Shown here: positions 14,701-14,838 of the stretch, in pieces
Position numbering within the stretch: the first letter of the stretch is position 1
Layout: each line of letters begins with the position of its first letter
NCBI GenBank assembly: GCA_036825195.1
Contig: DAISYQ010000058.1
Span: forward strand, 1-14,838
Source of the DNA: UBA2210 sp036825195
GTDB lineage: Bacteria > Desulfobacterota > Syntrophia > Syntrophales > UBA2210
Length of the DNA stretch: 14,838 nucleotides
Direction of reading: 5' to 3'
Position numbers and translations under genes: made by a program
The notes under the pieces: generated by a model
The model's database searches: none
Told to the model about the DNA's origin: nothing
What the model saw: only the letters and a program-made list of their open reading frames with translations

Positions 14701-14838
14701 ATATGGATCGGCAGTAATCCGGGGACCGCCACCTTTGATCTGACTGTCACCGACGCCGGGGTCAACGCGGCGACGAGCGCGGCCTGTTCCTTCACCGTCA
14801 CGGCGATCGCCCCCGAGATCGATGTCCGGGGTAAGGGG
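11752..14838 (+). CDS. Giant multidomain adhesin-like exported protein (3' end outside window)
   Basis: The frame stays open from the ATG at 11752 to the window edge, at least 1029 residues. GAAGGGA precedes this ATG by eight bases; the in-frame GTG at 11797 (AAAGGGG six bases upstream) would give a more ordinary signal peptide (KKRCVCLAAFLMLLWAAPEIGA, cleavage near residue 38). Domains in order: a beta-rich repeat region (43-145; GTVVFNGSTGNQTV, FYQVTVNKA), a segment ending FSRWTVGD (150-280), a PEIDVRGNG 'choice-of-anchor'/HYDIN-like domain (286-405), an FN3-like domain (408-504), a bacterial Ig-like domain (505-608), a cadherin-like domain (615-703), two related repeats of about 150 residues (710-867, 870-1017), and the start of a second PEIDVRG domain at 1021. 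It is Thr/Ser/Gly/Asp-rich with few Cys, typical of secreted adhesins. Probably co-transcribed with the S74 gene. The secretion signal or anchor must lie beyond the window. Confidence 0.88.
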   Translation, partial: MSYFQRCTGERKGRPVKKRCVCLAAFLMLLWAAPEIGAHGLSIGSSTTFSLGASTLNLSGDWSNAGTFTAGSGTVVFNGSTGNQTVANASGETFYQVTVNKAVGDVLLHTDVTVSGTLTITGGDVDLNGNILTLGSSGVLIESADATVRGESGRIIVIRDLNAPDGEDVAGLGAVITSSANLGATTITRGHAPQTGGGNSSILRYYDIAPANNSGLNATLVFHYDDSDLNGLTEGNLALFQSSDGGIVWTNRGGTVAAESNTVTKTGIDGFSRWTVGDSEHSLTAPEIDVRGNGTTIPDGDATPSTNDHTDFGNQAVSSGTVVRTFAIHNMGTEVLTLGSNAVSISGDADFTVTDQPATTIAAGGSDTFTISFDPATTGIRSTTVSVANDDFDENPYTFAIQGTGIAVPVVTTQAASDATTTTAKGNGTIVNLGYPNPAQHGVCWGASADPTTTGNKTEDGSVSATGTFTSGITGLSPSTTYHYRAYATNTAGTVYGGDMTFSTLPNPPSAPDLHIDSDTGTSGTDNITRDATPTFAGTAEANATVTVISSIDGILGTTTADGSGNWSYTPGTALTEGTHSITATVTNTITGKTSTASSALSITIDITAPAEPAGGLAVFENATAGTSAGTVTSTDAAAIAWSLDADGGGRFAVSAGTGEVTVGAGASFDTETEPTINITVRATDTAGNASTAILTVAIANVNEPPEIGGVFGDTSSEVIAGSGAQNVTGLDDATVSDADSVDLNGGFLTVTQTGGTTNGSWGVDGSQVTSGGDATIAAGETLSVSGSSIGIIHATSDGQGGQSLRIDFTTSNAAPARIQALLRALTYSAPTMLGDRTFTLTLNDNDGTANGGDQDTAGTFTITITPNQPVVSNLNGDGVTTRINVSVHVDDGGNAAVTDADSANFNGGNMLITASGIAGNFEVDGTSVTSGGDTIIAAGETVSVGGTDIGTIGNNGQEGNDLRIDFNENAAPALVQTLIRGLIWIGSNPGTATFDLTVTDAGVNAATSAACSFTVTAIAPEIDVRGKG

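Noticed and set aside
1..14838. CRISPR array, insertion sequence, prophage, tRNA or toxin-antitoxin pair
   Set aside because: No direct-repeat array, transposase, integrase, cloverleaf-like sequence or paired small toxin genes could be seen on either strand.

Overview
The window looks like chromosome of a Gram-negative bacterium. The gene mix (RF3, glutamine-dependent NAD synthetase, YbaK, ketopantoate reductase, a small zinc-ribbon protein, and several exported propeller, YadA-head and Ig/cadherin proteins) resembles Desulfobacterota (former Deltaproteobacteria). This is an inference from protein style and moderate-to-high GC; no rRNA or other marker gene is present. I see no tRNA, rRNA, insertion sequence, prophage, CRISPR array or defence cassette.

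Layout. Positions 1-80 hold the tail of an upstream plus-strand gene. A promoter-like site and a strong rho-independent terminator follow, then prfC (317-1903, plus). Six genes then run on the minus strand from 7886 down to 1916: a secreted Asp-box beta-propeller protein, an HTH regulator with an operator-like palindrome, ybaK, nadE, a 68-residue zinc-ribbon protein and a patatin-like phospholipase. The phospholipase converges on prfC with 12 bp between stop codons. A 473-bp divergent region (7887-8359) carries a good sigma70-type promoter for a secreted SGNH-hydrolase-like protein (8360-9304, plus). After it come a panE/apbA-type reductase (9540-10460) ending in a clear terminator, and a two-gene surface-protein unit: a short exported protein with YadA-type head repeats, a peptidase S74-like domain and a coiled coil (10572-11738), then a giant multidomain adhesin-like protein (from 11752, at least 1029 residues) that runs off the right edge.

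How the genes fit together. The left half is housekeeping: translation termination and proofreading (prfC, ybaK), NAD synthesis (nadE) and lipid hydrolysis. The right half encodes exported proteins that probably act at the cell surface. The two divergently transcribed secreted proteins share a similar short C-terminal tail.

No clearly new multi-gene system is evident. The best leads are the prfC leader (a 21-codon ORF ending in a TGA that overlaps the prfC ATG, with a hairpin in between), the S74/YadA-head plus giant-adhesin pair, the shared C-terminal tail, and the uncharacterised SGNH-like family.
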